NCBI GenBank assembly: GCA_052170475.1
Contig: JBQNAL010000008.1
Coordinates: 1 to 64,000, forward strand
Reading direction: 5' to 3'
DNA: 64,000 bases
Source: CAJPQU01 sp052170475
GTDB taxonomy: Bacteria > Bacillota > Negativicutes > Selenomonadales > Selenomonadaceae
A program made the translations under genes and the position numbers. The notes beneath the pieces are model-generated. The model did no database searches and was not told where the DNA came from. It was given only the letters and a program-made list of their open reading frames with translations. Of this stretch, positions 49,109-58,512 are shown piece by piece; position 1 is the first letter of the stretch, and every line of letters starts with the position of its first letter.

Positions 49109-50056
49109 TCAATGCCCGCCGCCCCAGACGGCGCTCCAAAACCGGCCAATGCGAAGGCGAAGGAGCTGCCTCCCGATGGAGCGGTTCTTTTTTCGTGTGT
49201 CAAACTGCGGCATCGGCGCGTTGGCGAAAGCCGTCTTTTCCAAGGTGTCGTAGTACGCGCCGTTAAAGGCCGGGTGCTTTGGATACTCCCATGGCTTATA
49301 GCTGCCCGCGTAGTGTAGGATGCCCGGGTTCTCTCGAGCGGCGGCGGCCTCAGAGCGCCACCGGGAGACGGCCACCTTCAAAAACATGAACCAAACGGGA
49401 GGGATGACGTTCCAGCGAAGCGGCAGCAGCTGCCAGTCGCGACGAAAAAAATCGTTCAGCACGTCCTGATCGTGGTGCGGGTAAGCTTTCTCTTTCGCCA
49501 AGGTCAAAAGACGTCGGGTGTAGTCCCCCCGCCGCCACGCACCAAGATCTAAGAGGAGAACGCCGGAATTAAAATACGGCGCATCGGCGGATAGCCCGAT
49601 ACACGCCGCCTTCTCGCGCCGACGACGAGAGGAAGTCATGATCCCGCAGTCGGGAACGGCGGCGATGGGGTGTCCTGCCATGTCCATGTCCAAGAGCTTC
49701 GCCGCATCATCAAAGAAGAGCAGATCGCAGTCAAGATAGAGGACGCGCTCCACCGTCTCCGGCAAAAGCTCGGCCGCCGCTAGGCGAACGTAAGCCGTGC
49801 GACTGAGCTGAGCACTGACGAAAAAACCGTCAAAGGCGTCCCCTTCAATGGAGAGGAAAGTCAGATGCTTCCCCCCAAGCGCCGCCACGGTTTTTTCCAT
49901 TTTTTCCTTTTTTTCAGCCGTCACCCCGTCGTCTAAGACGAAAAAGTGAAAGCGCTCCGGCCTCGCCGCATGAAGCAAGGCGGAGGCCATGGCCACGGCG
50001 GCGTGTTGCGCGTACCGATCATCCGCCGCAAATACGATCCGAATCTCATCGTCCAT
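49109..50056 (-). CDS. Glycosyltransferase family 8
   Basis: A 315-residue GT-A fold retaining transferase, predicted to add glucose or galactose to the LPS core. It has an N-terminal I-V-F-A-A-D-D-R-Y nucleotide-binding strand, the metal-binding D-x-D in Y-L-D-C-D-L-L-F near residue 107, and the C-terminal H-Y-A-G-S-Y-K-P-W. ATG 50056 is used; a GTG at 50065 is possible. It overlaps gmhB by 11 nt. Confidence 0.85.
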   Translation of the reverse strand: MDDEIRIVFAADDRYAQHAAVAMASALLHAARPERFHFFVLDDGVTAEKKEKMEKTVAALGGKHLTFLSIEGDAFDGFFVSAQLSRTAYVRLAAAELLPETVERVLYLDCDLLFFDDAAKLLDMDMAGHPIAAVPDCGIMTSSRRRREKAACIGLSADAPYFNSGVLLLDLGAWRRGDYTRRLLTLAKEKAYPHHDQDVLNDFFRRDWQLLPLRWNVIPPVWFMFLKVAVSRWRSEAAAARENPGILHYAGSYKPWEYPKHPAFNGAYYDTLEKTAFANAPMPQFDTRKKNRSIGRQLLRLRIGRFWSAVWGGGH

Positions 50057-50582
50057 GTGCGTCACATCCCATACCGCCTAAAAGCGCCGTCAAGAGGCTG
50101 CCCCCCGCGTAGCGCACGCCCCGAATGCCAGATTGCGCGGCACATGCCATATCCCGCTCGGCATCGCCGATGAGAAAGGAAGCGTTCCTCTCGATGTGAA
50201 GCGCCCGGCAGGCCTCTTCAATGAGCGCCGTCCCAGGTTTTCGGCAATCGCATTGCTTGCGGTACTTTGCCACCGTCCCCTCTGGGTGGTGCGGGCAGTA
50301 GTAAAAGGCGTCGATGTGGGCGCCCACCTCCGCCAGCCGCTCGTTCATCCAGCGGTGCAGCTTCTCTACGTCCGCCTCCGTATAAAACCCCCGGGCGATG
50401 CCGCTCTGGTTCGTGACGACGACGGTGAGATAGCCGTGATCGTTCGCCCAGCGAATAGCGGCGGGCGCGTCCTCTATCCAGCGAAATTCTTCCGGCTGGT
50501 AGAGATAGCCGGTGTCCACGTTCAGCGTTCCGTCGCGGTCAAAAAAGATCGCCGGGCGAAGCCGAGTCCCCTTATTTTCCAT
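50046..50582 (-). CDS. gmhB: D-glycero-D-manno-heptose 1,7-bisphosphate 7-phosphatase
   Basis: A 178-residue HAD phosphatase for the third step of ADP-heptose synthesis. It has the nucleophile motif F-F-D-R-D-G-T-L-N near residue 13, V-T-N-Q-S-G, the zinc-binding C-P-H-H-P-E-G...C-D-C-R-K-P typical of GmhB, and I-G-D-A-E-R-D. It overlaps hldD upstream by 11 nt and the GT8 gene downstream by 11 nt. Confidence 0.93.
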   Translation of the reverse strand: MENKGTRLRPAIFFDRDGTLNVDTGYLYQPEEFRWIEDAPAAIRWANDHGYLTVVVTNQSGIARGFYTEADVEKLHRWMNERLAEVGAHIDAFYYCPHHPEGTVAKYRKQCDCRKPGTALIEEACRALHIERNASFLIGDAERDMACAAQSGIRGVRYAGGSLLTALLGGMGCDAHGR

Positions 50583-51543
50583 AGATGAAATAGCCGCCGT
50601 CTTTTAAGAAATCACAGTATTCCTTGACGGCCGCCCGCATCTCCGTGAACCCTTCGTCGTACCCCGCCGATAGAAGGAGGCGCGGATCGGACTCGGTAAA
50701 GGACTGATATTTCCCCTTCAAGACCTCCGGGAACGCGCGGTATTCGATGACGCCCTTCCCCATGGCGTCGATGACCGCCTGCGCCGCCTCGTTGTAGGTG
50801 TGCGCTTCGCCGGTGCCGCAGTTGTAGATCCCGCTCGCTCCCTTTTCCCGCCAGAACCAAAGGTTCACCTTCACCACGTCCTTGACGTAGACGAAATCCC
50901 GCCGCTGCTCGCCCGGGCCGTACTCTCCATAGCCGCTGAAGAGATGCGCTTCACCGGTTTCCTCAATCTGATTGTAGAGCTGATAGAAGATCGACGCCAT
51001 CTTCCCCTTGTGCTGTTCCTGCGGTCCATAGACATTGAAGTAGCGCAGCCCCACCACCTGACTGCGCGCTTCGGGCAGGATCTGACGCACATAGCGGTCA
51101 AACGCCAACTTGGAAAATGCGTAGGGATTGAGGGCGTCCTCACATTCGTCCCCTTCGCGAAAGCCGTTTAGCCCCAAGCCGTAAGTGGACGCGGAGGAAG
51201 CGTAGAGGAAGGGAATCCGATGTTCGAGGCTGTAATGGAGCATCGCTTTGGAATACTCGTAGTTGACGCTCATCATGTAGTTGACGTCGTATTCCATGGT
51301 ATCCGAGCAGGCGCCTTCGTGGAAGATGGCGTCCACATCGGTGCCGTCGAAATCGTCGTCCTCGATGTTTTGCAAAAAATCGTCCTTGTAGCGGTAATCG
51401 AAGAATTTCAGCCCCCGAAGGTTCTTGTAGTTCTGCCCGTCCTTGAGGTCGTCCACGATGAGGATGTCGTCGCGCCCCTGTCGATTGAGTTCTTTGACGA
51501 GGTTGCTGCCGATGAAGCCGGCGCCGCCGGTTACGATGATCAT
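50572..51543 (-). CDS. hldD: ADP-L-glycero-D-manno-heptose 6-epimerase
   Basis: A 323-residue short-chain dehydrogenase-type epimerase producing the L,D-heptose nucleotide used by heptosyltransferases. Rossmann motif T-G-G-A-G-F-I-G-S-N at residues 5-14 and the catalytic Y-A-F-S-K near residue 140 are present, plus F-N-V-Y-G-P and H-K-G-K-M-A-S typical of HldD. ATG 51543 follows AAAGGAG; it overlaps the ligase gene by 4 nt. Confidence 0.95.
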   Translation of the reverse strand: MIIVTGGAGFIGSNLVKELNRQGRDDILIVDDLKDGQNYKNLRGLKFFDYRYKDDFLQNIEDDDFDGTDVDAIFHEGACSDTMEYDVNYMMSVNYEYSKAMLHYSLEHRIPFLYASSASTYGLGLNGFREGDECEDALNPYAFSKLAFDRYVRQILPEARSQVVGLRYFNVYGPQEQHKGKMASIFYQLYNQIEETGEAHLFSGYGEYGPGEQRRDFVYVKDVVKVNLWFWREKGASGIYNCGTGEAHTYNEAAQAVIDAMGKGVIEYRAFPEVLKGKYQSFTESDPRLLLSAGYDEGFTEMRAAVKEYCDFLKDGGYFIYGK

Positions 51544-52763
51544 GCGATTCGCTCCTTTCGCGTCAGGGCGATCCATTGGAGGCAGATCGCCAGGGAAAAC
51601 CAATAAGCTTTAGCCACCACCGCCGACCACAAATTATAATCCGTCAGCCCTTGCAGCAGAATGGCTAAAACGATGGTAAAAAATGCCAAGTAGGGAAGCC
51701 CTTGCGTTTTTCGCCAGCCCCGCAGCGCGAAGGTCAAAAAGTAGAGCCCCATCCCGCAGTAAGCCACCGCGCCTAAAGCGCCGCGCTCGCCCAGCATCTG
51801 CATGATATTGTTATGGGCGTGCCACTGAGTGCGCTCCTTCGCCTCGGGCAGAATATACTCGGTTTGGTACGCTTTTTCATAATGCCCCATCCCGACCCCC
51901 AAGAAGGGATGATCCTGAAACATGTGGAAGGCACTTCGCCACATGAGGAGCCGCTCGGAATTGGACTGGAACGACGGCTGCGTCAAGGTCGCCAACCGGG
52001 CGTGAAGAACAGCGGACTGGCTGAATACGCCGCTCAAAAGGAGGAGAGAAACCGCAAAACCCGCCACAAAGCGCTTTCGATCCCGCACCGCAAGCGCCAT
52101 CGCTGCGACGGTCGTTCCAAAGGCAGCCAGCCATGCGCCACGCGCGCCATTGAGGAGCAGCGCCACGATGGACACAAGAAAAAGCACGAACACCCCCGGA
52201 TACGAACGGCCATACCGCACCGTGGCCACGGCGAGGAGCGGGATTAAAGCGGAAAGCATGGCGCCTTGCGCCATAAAGCTGATGGAGCCCTGAAAGCGCG
52301 CCCCTTCCGTGAAGGGAGAGCGGAGGATCTGCCCGATGCCCCAGAGATTATTGAGCGTAATGGAAAGTACCATCAGCCCCGCCAAAATCTCCAACTGATT
52401 TTTATCCTTTATCCAAAACAAGAGGACAGCCGCCGGAAGCAGCCGATAAAAACAATCGTTGCCGAACATCGCCATCCCCTTTTGAAGTTCCGGCGAGGCA
52501 GCCGCCGAAAAGAGCGAAGCAAGGGCAAAGAATCCAAACCAACCGTAAACCCCCGGCGCGATGCGCCAAATCGCCCGCCACGCGGGCGGCTCGCGCCACA
52601 GGCGATAGAGCGTCAGCGGCACCAAAAGCCCCATGGCCACGTTCGATACCGCCACCGATAAGCTGGCCGAAAGGGCGAAGAGGCAGAGCAGCCAGAACAT
52701 GATTTGATCGAGTTTCCCCTTGGCCACCCCACGTTTTATTCGGTCTATCACACGTTTGCCCAT
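51540..52763 (-). CDS. O-antigen ligase/polymerase family membrane protein (WaaL-like)
   Basis: A 407-residue polytopic inner-membrane protein with about ten to twelve helices. The O-antigen ligase (Wzy_C) region holds R-G-A-W-L-A near residue 200 and a large periplasmic loop with G-V-G-M-G-H-Y-E and W-H-A-H-N-N-I-M-Q near residue 315, matching the H and R residues important in WaaL. It joins O-glycan to lipid A core, or polymerises it. ATG 52763 follows GAGAGGGAAT; overlaps hldD by 4 nt. Confidence 0.8.
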   Translation of the reverse strand: MGKRVIDRIKRGVAKGKLDQIMFWLLCLFALSASLSVAVSNVAMGLLVPLTLYRLWREPPAWRAIWRIAPGVYGWFGFFALASLFSAAASPELQKGMAMFGNDCFYRLLPAAVLLFWIKDKNQLEILAGLMVLSITLNNLWGIGQILRSPFTEGARFQGSISFMAQGAMLSALIPLLAVATVRYGRSYPGVFVLFLVSIVALLLNGARGAWLAAFGTTVAAMALAVRDRKRFVAGFAVSLLLLSGVFSQSAVLHARLATLTQPSFQSNSERLLMWRSAFHMFQDHPFLGVGMGHYEKAYQTEYILPEAKERTQWHAHNNIMQMLGERGALGAVAYCGMGLYFLTFALRGWRKTQGLPYLAFFTIVLAILLQGLTDYNLWSAVVAKAYWFSLAICLQWIALTRKERIA

Positions 52764-52844
52764 CCTATTCCCTCTCCCTGCCATCCGCTTTTTTCGCTGC
52801 GTTTCGCTTGGCTCTCGTCTTGTTCTCCACCAAATACCCGTCCC

Positions 52845-53834
52845 CTACCGCTTTAGCGCCGCCAAAAGTTCCTCGCGGCTCACGGCGTAAGTGCCGAGCT
52901 TCCCCACCACGACCCCCGCCGCCAAATTCGCCAAATAGGCGCTGTCCGCCGGAGAAACGCCACCCGCGAGCGCCAAGGAAAAGACGGCGATGACGGTGTC
53001 CCCCGCGCCGGAGACGTCAAAGACCTCCTGCGCCTTCGTCGGAATGTGAACCGCCGAGCGGGGTTTGATCAAGGATAAGCCCCGCTCGGAGCGCGTCGCC
53101 ACCATCGCCTTGATGTGAAAGCGCCGCAGCGCGTAGCGGGCGGCGCTCTCCACCGCTTCATCTTCATTGGCGGCCGGTGTGCGCTGGACTTCGTTCAGCT
53201 CCCGAAGGTTCGGTGTGATGTAGTCCGCGCCCCGATAGCGACCCCAATCGCCGCCCTTGGGATCTACCACCACCGGCACCCCCTGCGCGTGGGCGGCCGC
53301 GGTGACGGCGGCGCACACCGCCGCCGTACACGCGCCCTTGCCGTAATCGGAGAGAATGACGGCCTGTACCCCTGCGGCGAGGCTTTTCTCGGCCTTTTGG
53401 ATGAGCCGCGCCTCGTCGCGCACCGCCATCGGCTCCGTCTCCTCGAAATCGAGCCGCAGCATCTGCTGATGGCCGCCGATGACCCGCAGCTTCGTGGTGG
53501 TGGGCGCGGCCGTTTTCACGAGAGCGCCCACCCCGATCCCGCGCTTTTTGAAGCGCGCCAACAGGCTCTCCCCGTGGTAATCATCGCCGATGTACCCCGC
53601 CACCATCGTATGACACCCCAAGAGCGCCAAATTGTGCGCGACGTTCGCCGCGCCCCCTAACGTCTCCTTCGTCTTCACCACGCGGGTCACCGGCACGGGC
53701 GCTTCCGGGGAAATGCGCGTCACCTCGCCATAAAAATACTTATCCAACATGACGTCGCCCACAACGCACACCCGGCAATCGCCCGTTTCCTCCCGGATGA
53801 AGGCCTGCAACCTATCCCTGTCGTTTTTCATCAT
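52845..53834 (-). CDS. rfaE1: Heptose 7-phosphate kinase, first copy
   Basis: A 329-residue PfkB/ribokinase-fold enzyme, the single-domain kinase of the ADP-heptose pathway. It shows D-V-M-L-D-K-Y-F-Y-G near residue 26, R-I-S-P-E-A-P-V-P-V, L-G-G-A-A-N-V-A-H-N, and the catalytic G-A-G-D-T near residue 270. No adenylyltransferase domain is fused. A second kinase of the same family is at 60172-61182. The ATG at 53834 overlaps the stop of the upstream heptosyltransferase (ATGA). Confidence 0.88.
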   Translation of the reverse strand: MMKNDRDRLQAFIREETGDCRVCVVGDVMLDKYFYGEVTRISPEAPVPVTRVVKTKETLGGAANVAHNLALLGCHTMVAGYIGDDYHGESLLARFKKRGIGVGALVKTAAPTTTKLRVIGGHQQMLRLDFEETEPMAVRDEARLIQKAEKSLAAGVQAVILSDYGKGACTAAVCAAVTAAAHAQGVPVVVDPKGGDWGRYRGADYITPNLRELNEVQRTPAANEDEAVESAARYALRRFHIKAMVATRSERGLSLIKPRSAVHIPTKAQEVFDVSGAGDTVIAVFSLALAGGVSPADSAYLANLAAGVVVGKLGTYAVSREELLAALKR

Positions 53835-55000
53835 GCCCCTTCGCTCCCGTCCCGCTCGACTGTGCTGGCGGACGCCTCCATCGCCTCCGACATCTTCAAT
53901 TCTACAACCTTGCACTGATATTGTCCATAAATGCGGGGGATGTGACCCACCTGCTCCTCGTAAGCGCAGAGCAGTTCATCGGCGTACTGCATGACGACGG
54001 CGGGAGGGATGTGCTTCATGCAGCCCATGTAGTCCGCCCCCTCTTTGGGGCAGTGATGGATCCCGCAGGGATGGCAAGATTCCGGCGTCTTGATGAGGAT
54101 GTCCTTGGCATCGTAGGGATAAAACCCCGGTACCGGGGACGCGCCGAACATGGTGACGATAGGGACGTTCATCGCCACCCCCACATGCATGGGGCCGGAA
54201 TCCGTAGTCAAAAAGAGGACGCAGCGGCGAAGGAGCGCCGCCAAGACGCCGAGGCTGACCTGTCCAGTGAAAACCGCCACGTCGCCCGCCGCCCGCTCTT
54301 TCATCTGCGCGATGCAGGAATCCACCAGCGCCGTATCCATGGGGCCGCCGAAAAAAGCGATCTTGTAGCCGCGCCGGATAAAGGCGTCGGCGCACGCGGC
54401 AAAGTAGCTGTCCAGCCAGCGCTTCGTCTCCCAACTCGCCCCGATATTAAAGGCGATCACCCGATCCTCGGGGGAAAAATGCGCCCGAAAGAGCCGCGCC
54501 GCCTCTTCCTCCGCCCCCGGCGGCAGTACCATCTCAAGGCCGCCGTCGTCGATCTTTTCGACCCCTGCCGCTTTCGTCAGCACCTCAAAATGGGAATGGA
54601 TCTGGTGCATGACGGCTTTCTTGTTCGGCAGCACCTTGTCGAAGAAGAGCGAAAACCCGGGCTTCGCGTAGCCCACGATACGCTTCGCGCCGGAAAAGGC
54701 CGCCAAGGCGGAAGCGCGCTCGTTACGGTGGAGATTGATGACGAGATCAAACCGCTTCTTTCGCACGCGGAGGATGTACTTCAAAAACGCCAGTGGATGA
54801 TTGTCCCCGCCCTTCTTGTCGAGGAAGAGACACTCGTCTACATGGGGATTATAGGCCACCAAATCCGCCAACTTTTTGTCCGCCAAAAGCGTCAGCCGCG
54901 CCGCCGGATAGTTCGTGCGGAGCGTGCGGAGTACCGGTGTCACCAGCATGAGATCGCCGATGTGCATGAGGTTGATGACGAGAATGTTGGTATAGGTCAC
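53831..55000 (-). CDS. GT9 heptosyltransferase, first
   Basis: A 389-residue GT-B glycosyltransferase of the ADP-heptose:LPS heptosyltransferase family. N-terminal I-N-L-M-H-I-G-D-L-M-L-V-T-P and the donor-binding T-T-D-S-G-P-M-H-V near residue 270 are diagnostic. C-terminal cysteines (C-H-P-C-G-I-H-H-C-P) recur in many GT9 proteins. GTG 55000 is preferred because GAGGGG lies 9 nt upstream; a TTG at 55006 is too near. Acceptor, inner-core Kdo or heptose, cannot be told. Confidence 0.88.
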   Translation of the reverse strand: MTYTNILVINLMHIGDLMLVTPVLRTLRTNYPAARLTLLADKKLADLVAYNPHVDECLFLDKKGGDNHPLAFLKYILRVRKKRFDLVINLHRNERASALAAFSGAKRIVGYAKPGFSLFFDKVLPNKKAVMHQIHSHFEVLTKAAGVEKIDDGGLEMVLPPGAEEEAARLFRAHFSPEDRVIAFNIGASWETKRWLDSYFAACADAFIRRGYKIAFFGGPMDTALVDSCIAQMKERAAGDVAVFTGQVSLGVLAALLRRCVLFLTTDSGPMHVGVAMNVPIVTMFGASPVPGFYPYDAKDILIKTPESCHPCGIHHCPKEGADYMGCMKHIPPAVVMQYADELLCAYEEQVGHIPRIYGQYQCKVVELKMSEAMEASASTVERDGSEGA

Positions 55001-55013
55001 GATCAATCGCCCC

Positions 55014-55763
55014 TCATACGCCTTTCTGCCGCGACAGCTCGGCCAATTTCAAATATTTCATGAACACGGAAAGCCCCGCCATGACCGACATGGCGAACCC
55101 CAAGAACCCATCCAAAAAGCCCAATTTCAAGACATACATCTTGAAGAACATAAAGGGCGGATGAAAGAGCAGCGTCACCGCATTGGCGCGGCGACCCTCA
55201 GCGAAGAGCTTCTCCGCCGCCAATGTCGTGTAGCGGTTGAATTTCGTCAGGTACGTCGCCCATGTATCGTAGGTGTAGTGGAGAATTTCCCCCTGCATCC
55301 GCCGGACGGGAACGGACACCACCGCCCGCTCGTGCACGACGCCCTCCCATCGCACGGCGTCGCGGGGAAAGAGCCGCAGCGACCAATCGGGGCGGTGCGC
55401 ACCGTAGTGCATGGGTGTGCCGAAGACGATGTTGTGGCGGCAGATCTCATAGGCAGCGCGCTCTCCCCCCTCCGCCAAGCGACGGATCGCCTCTCCGGCG
55501 GCGGGCGTCAGGCGCTCGTCTGCGTCCAGATAAAAGACCCAGTCCGCCGCCGTCTCCTTCAGCGCAAAATTTCGCTGCGCGGCAAAGCCCTCCATCGGGT
55601 GCTGCGCCACCCGCGCCCCCAAGGCACGCGCGAGGGGAATCGTCTCGTCGGTGCTGCCGGAATCGACGACCCACACCTCGTCAGAGAAGGCAGCGGAGCG
55701 AATACAGTCGGCGATATGCCTTTCCTCGTTAAGCGTCAAAATGATGACGGCGATCTTCGCCAC
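55014..55763 (-). CDS. GT2 glycosyltransferase (WaaE/KdtX-like)
   Basis: A 249-residue inverting transferase. I-I-L-T-L-N-E-E at residues 7-14, V-V-D-S-G-S-T-D-E-T, Q-R-N-F-A-L and F-Y-L-D-A-D-E-R are the usual motifs of the WaaE/KdtX group that puts glucose on inner-core heptose. A hydrophobic C-terminal part may bind the membrane. Located between two heptosyltransferase genes, 3 nt after one and 13 nt before the other. Confidence 0.85.
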   Translation of the reverse strand: MAKIAVIILTLNEERHIADCIRSAAFSDEVWVVDSGSTDETIPLARALGARVAQHPMEGFAAQRNFALKETAADWVFYLDADERLTPAAGEAIRRLAEGGERAAYEICRHNIVFGTPMHYGAHRPDWSLRLFPRDAVRWEGVVHERAVVSVPVRRMQGEILHYTYDTWATYLTKFNRYTTLAAEKLFAEGRRANAVTLLFHPPFMFFKMYVLKLGFLDGFLGFAMSVMAGLSVFMKYLKLAELSRQKGV

Positions 55764-55766
55764 GCG

Positions 55767-56777
55767 CTACACCCCCTCCTCGACCACACGAATGATCTCC
55801 CGCGCCGTCGCGTCGCTGATGCAGGCGGCGCGGCGAAGGCACGTCCCCTTGCCCCAGCAGGGAGAGCAATCGTACCCGGAATAAAACACCGCATCCTCTT
55901 TCCCCCGCGGCCCCCAAACGCGGGGATCCGTGGGGCCAAAGACGGCAACCGTCCGGCACCCGACCCCCTGCGCCACATGAAGGGGACCCGTGTCCACGGT
56001 GACGAGGCAGTCCGCCTTTTTTAGAAACGCCGCCAATTCCGGCAGCGTCAGCGCCCCGCCCAAGACGTTCCCCAAGGGAAGCCCCGCCAAGCGGGCGACC
56101 TCTTCCAGCCGCGCCCGCTCCGCCGCGCCGCCGATGAGGAAAATCGCCCGCCGCAAACTCCAATGGCGGACGAGGTGCGCCGCCGTGGCGAGCGGGAGAT
56201 CCTTTCGCTCGTAGCTCCCGAAGGGGCAGAGCACCAAATACCCCGCCTCCGGGATATGATGGATCGCCTGCTTTTCCTTTAGCCCCGCCCACGCCTCTTC
56301 GGGCGGCGCCAAGACGAGGCGCGTATCCGCCGTCGTGATGCCCAAAGGCTTTAACACCTCAAGATGGTTCAGCGTCTCGTGCCGGATGCCGTCGCGCTTC
56401 GACGACGCGACGAGGTTCAAAAAGAGTCCCCCGTGCTGCGCGTCGTACCCTAGGCGCTGTGGGATCCCTGCCAGCCAAGCGATCACCGCCCCGCGCACGG
56501 CGAAATTCATGCAGACCGCGAGGTCAAAGCGCTTCTCTTTGAGCCGCCGCGAAACGCGCCACATGCCCGATAGTCCCCGATCTCGGCCGCGCTTATCGTA
56601 GACCAGCACCTCGTCCACATAGGGGTTCATCGCCGCCACATCCGCCGTCAGGGGCACCGTCAGCATGGTGATATGCGCCGACGGATACGCTTCTTTCAGC
56701 GCCCGCACCGTAGGCGTCGCCAAGATCACGTCGCCGATGAAGGCCAAGTCGATGACCAAGATCCGCTCCACCGCCAC
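55767..56777 (-). CDS. GT9 heptosyltransferase, second (first gene of the LPS cluster)
   Basis: A 336-residue GT-B enzyme of the heptosyltransferase family: I-L-V-I-D-L-A-F-I-G-D-V-I-L-A-T-P at the N-terminus, C-P-F-G-S-Y-E near 186, and V-D-T-G-P-L-H-V-A near 249. The GTG at 56777 follows AAAGGAGG; the ATG upstream lies too close to the promoter. It opens a ten-gene cluster running to 46108. Confidence 0.88.
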   Translation of the reverse strand: MAVERILVIDLAFIGDVILATPTVRALKEAYPSAHITMLTVPLTADVAAMNPYVDEVLVYDKRGRDRGLSGMWRVSRRLKEKRFDLAVCMNFAVRGAVIAWLAGIPQRLGYDAQHGGLFLNLVASSKRDGIRHETLNHLEVLKPLGITTADTRLVLAPPEEAWAGLKEKQAIHHIPEAGYLVLCPFGSYERKDLPLATAAHLVRHWSLRRAIFLIGGAAERARLEEVARLAGLPLGNVLGGALTLPELAAFLKKADCLVTVDTGPLHVAQGVGCRTVAVFGPTDPRVWGPRGKEDAVFYSGYDCSPCWGKGTCLRRAACISDATAREIIRVVEEGV

Positions 56778-56805
56778 GCTGCCGCCCCCTCCTTTACATC
56801 GTTTC

Positions 56806-56814
56806 ATTATAACA
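56806..56814 (-). promoter_or_regulatory. Promoter of the LPS core cluster
   Basis: Extended -10 element TG-T-TATAAT on the minus strand (56814-56806), start near 56799, about 22 nt before the first GTG. The -35 region (TGGTGT) is poor. Confidence 0.5.
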
Positions 56815-56905
56815 TACCCCATCGCCTAACACCACAGCCCTGAAGAAAATCCGCCGCGTCCCCGCCTCGAAAAGCTGCTGCCAAGGCAGCGAAAATATTC
56901 TGGAC

Positions 56906-56933
56906 TTGATTCACGGGAAATTCGTAGTAAAAT
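56906..56933 (+). promoter_or_regulatory. Promoter of gltX
   Basis: TTGATT (56906-56911), 16-nt spacer, TAAAAT (56928-56933), about 30 nt before the gltX ATG, divergent from the LPS promoter. Confidence 0.5.
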
Positions 56934-56964
56934 AAAGGTATCAAGGAATTTGGAGGTCATACCT

Positions 56965-58410
56965 ATGACGAGAGTACGCACGCGCTTTGCGCCAAGCCCC
57001 ACGGGGTACATGCACATCGGCAACCTTCGGACGGCGCTCTACGCTTACCTTTTCGCCAAATCGCAGGGAGGCGATTTTCTTCTGCGCATTGAGGATACGG
57101 ATCGCGCCCGCTACGTGACGGACGCGGTGGACTTCATCAAGCGGACGCTGGCCGAAGCGAACATTCTCCCCGACGAAGGGCCGGACATCGGCGGCGACTG
57201 CGGCCCCTACGTCCAGAGCGAGCGGCAGGACATCTACAAAAAATACGCGGAAGAATTGGTAGAAAAGGGATTCGCCTACCGCTGCTTCTGCGATCCCGAC
57301 GAAGGGCGCACCGAAAAAAGCTTTTCGAGCTATGATCGGCGCTGCCGCGACCTTTCCCCGGAGGAAGCAAAAAAGCACCTCGACGCAGGGGATTCGTACG
57401 TCATCCGGCAGAAGATGCCCCTCTCGGGCAGCACCACCTTCCATGACGTCGTACACGGCGCCATCACCATCGACAACGGCGAACTCGAAGATCAGGTGCT
57501 GATCAAGCGCGACGGGATGCCGACCTACAACTTCGCCAACGTCGTGGACGACCACCTCATGCACATCACACACATCATCCGCGGCACGGAGTTCATCACC
57601 TCGACGCCGAAGCACGTCCTCCTCTATCAGGCGTTTGGCTGGGAGATCCCGGTGTATGTCCACCTCTCCCCCGTGATGGGGCGCAACGAGGACGGCTCCA
57701 CGTCGAAGCTCTCCAAGCGCCACGGCGCGACGAACTTCTCCGACCTCATCGCCATGGGGTATCTGCCGGAAGCTATCACGAACTATGTGGCGCTCCTCGG
57801 CTGGAGTCCGAAATCCAATCAGGAAATCTTCTCCATGGAGGAACTCATCCAGTCCTTCTCCCTCGAAGGATTGAGCAAATCCCCCGCCGTCTTTGACTAC
57901 GCGAAATTGGACTGGGTAAACAGCGAATACTTCAAGAAGATGACGGACTTCACCTTCTCCAAGGCCGCCCGCCATTTCGCCGGCGAGCTGACGGAGGATC
58001 TGGACAAGAAATGGCTCTACGCTTCGGGGCTGCTCCGCCCGCGCGTCAGCCGCTACGGCGAGATCCCCGCGCAGATCGCCTTCTTCCTCGCGCTGCCCGA
58101 ATACGAGCGCGATCTCTTCCTCAACAAGCGCAACAAGGTGACGAAGGAAGTCGCCGAAGAGGTCTTGACGACGGCCATCACCGAGCTGGAAAAGATCCCC
58201 GACTGGACGCCCTACGCCCTCGATTCCACGCTAGAGGGCATCGCCGCCAACCACGATCTCAAGACGGGCGCTGTCATGTGGCCGCTGCGCATCGCCCTCT
58301 CCGGGCAGAAGGTCACGCCCGGCGGCGTCACGGAACTCCTCTACCTCCTAGGCGGCGAAGAATCCATAAAAAGATTGGAAAAAGGGCTTGCCAAACTCAA
58401 AAACGTATAG
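56965..58410 (+). CDS. gltX: Glutamyl-tRNA synthetase
   Basis: A 481-residue class I synthetase that charges tRNA-Glu. The nucleotide-binding motif H17-I-G-N follows F-A-P-S-P-T-G, and the K-L-S-K-R loop is near residue 250. Length and domain order are normal. ATG 56965 has GGAGGT 7 nt upstream; the frame continues to a TTG at 56950 that precedes the ribosome site and is not used. A tRNA-Glu gene follows after 19 nt on the same strand, before any terminator, so enzyme and substrate may be cotranscribed. Confidence 0.97.
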   Translation: MTRVRTRFAPSPTGYMHIGNLRTALYAYLFAKSQGGDFLLRIEDTDRARYVTDAVDFIKRTLAEANILPDEGPDIGGDCGPYVQSERQDIYKKYAEELVEKGFAYRCFCDPDEGRTEKSFSSYDRRCRDLSPEEAKKHLDAGDSYVIRQKMPLSGSTTFHDVVHGAITIDNGELEDQVLIKRDGMPTYNFANVVDDHLMHITHIIRGTEFITSTPKHVLLYQAFGWEIPVYVHLSPVMGRNEDGSTSKLSKRHGATNFSDLIAMGYLPEAITNYVALLGWSPKSNQEIFSMEELIQSFSLEGLSKSPAVFDYAKLDWVNSEYFKKMTDFTFSKAARHFAGELTEDLDKKWLYASGLLRPRVSRYGEIPAQIAFFLALPEYERDLFLNKRNKVTKEVAEEVLTTAITELEKIPDWTPYALDSTLEGIAANHDLKTGAVMWPLRIALSGQKVTPGGVTELLYLLGGEESIKRLEKGLAKLKNV

Positions 58411-58429
58411 TATGATATAGTCTATGTTC

Positions 58430-58504
58430 GGCTCCTTCGTCAAGCGGTTAAGACACCGCCCTCTCACGGCGGGTTCACCGGTTCGAATCCGGTAGGAGTC
58501 ACCA
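58430..58504 (+). tRNA. tRNA-Glu (anticodon CTC)
   Basis: A 75-nt cloverleaf with encoded CCA. Acceptor stem GGCTCCT / AGGAGTC (one G-U), D-arm with AAGCGGTTAAGA, anticodon stem CCGCC / GGCGG around loop C-T-CTC-A-C, and a T-arm with GGTTCGAATCC. The CTC anticodon reads GAG; a separate TTC isoacceptor should exist elsewhere. Confidence 0.95.
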
Positions 58505-58512
58505 CTGAAAGT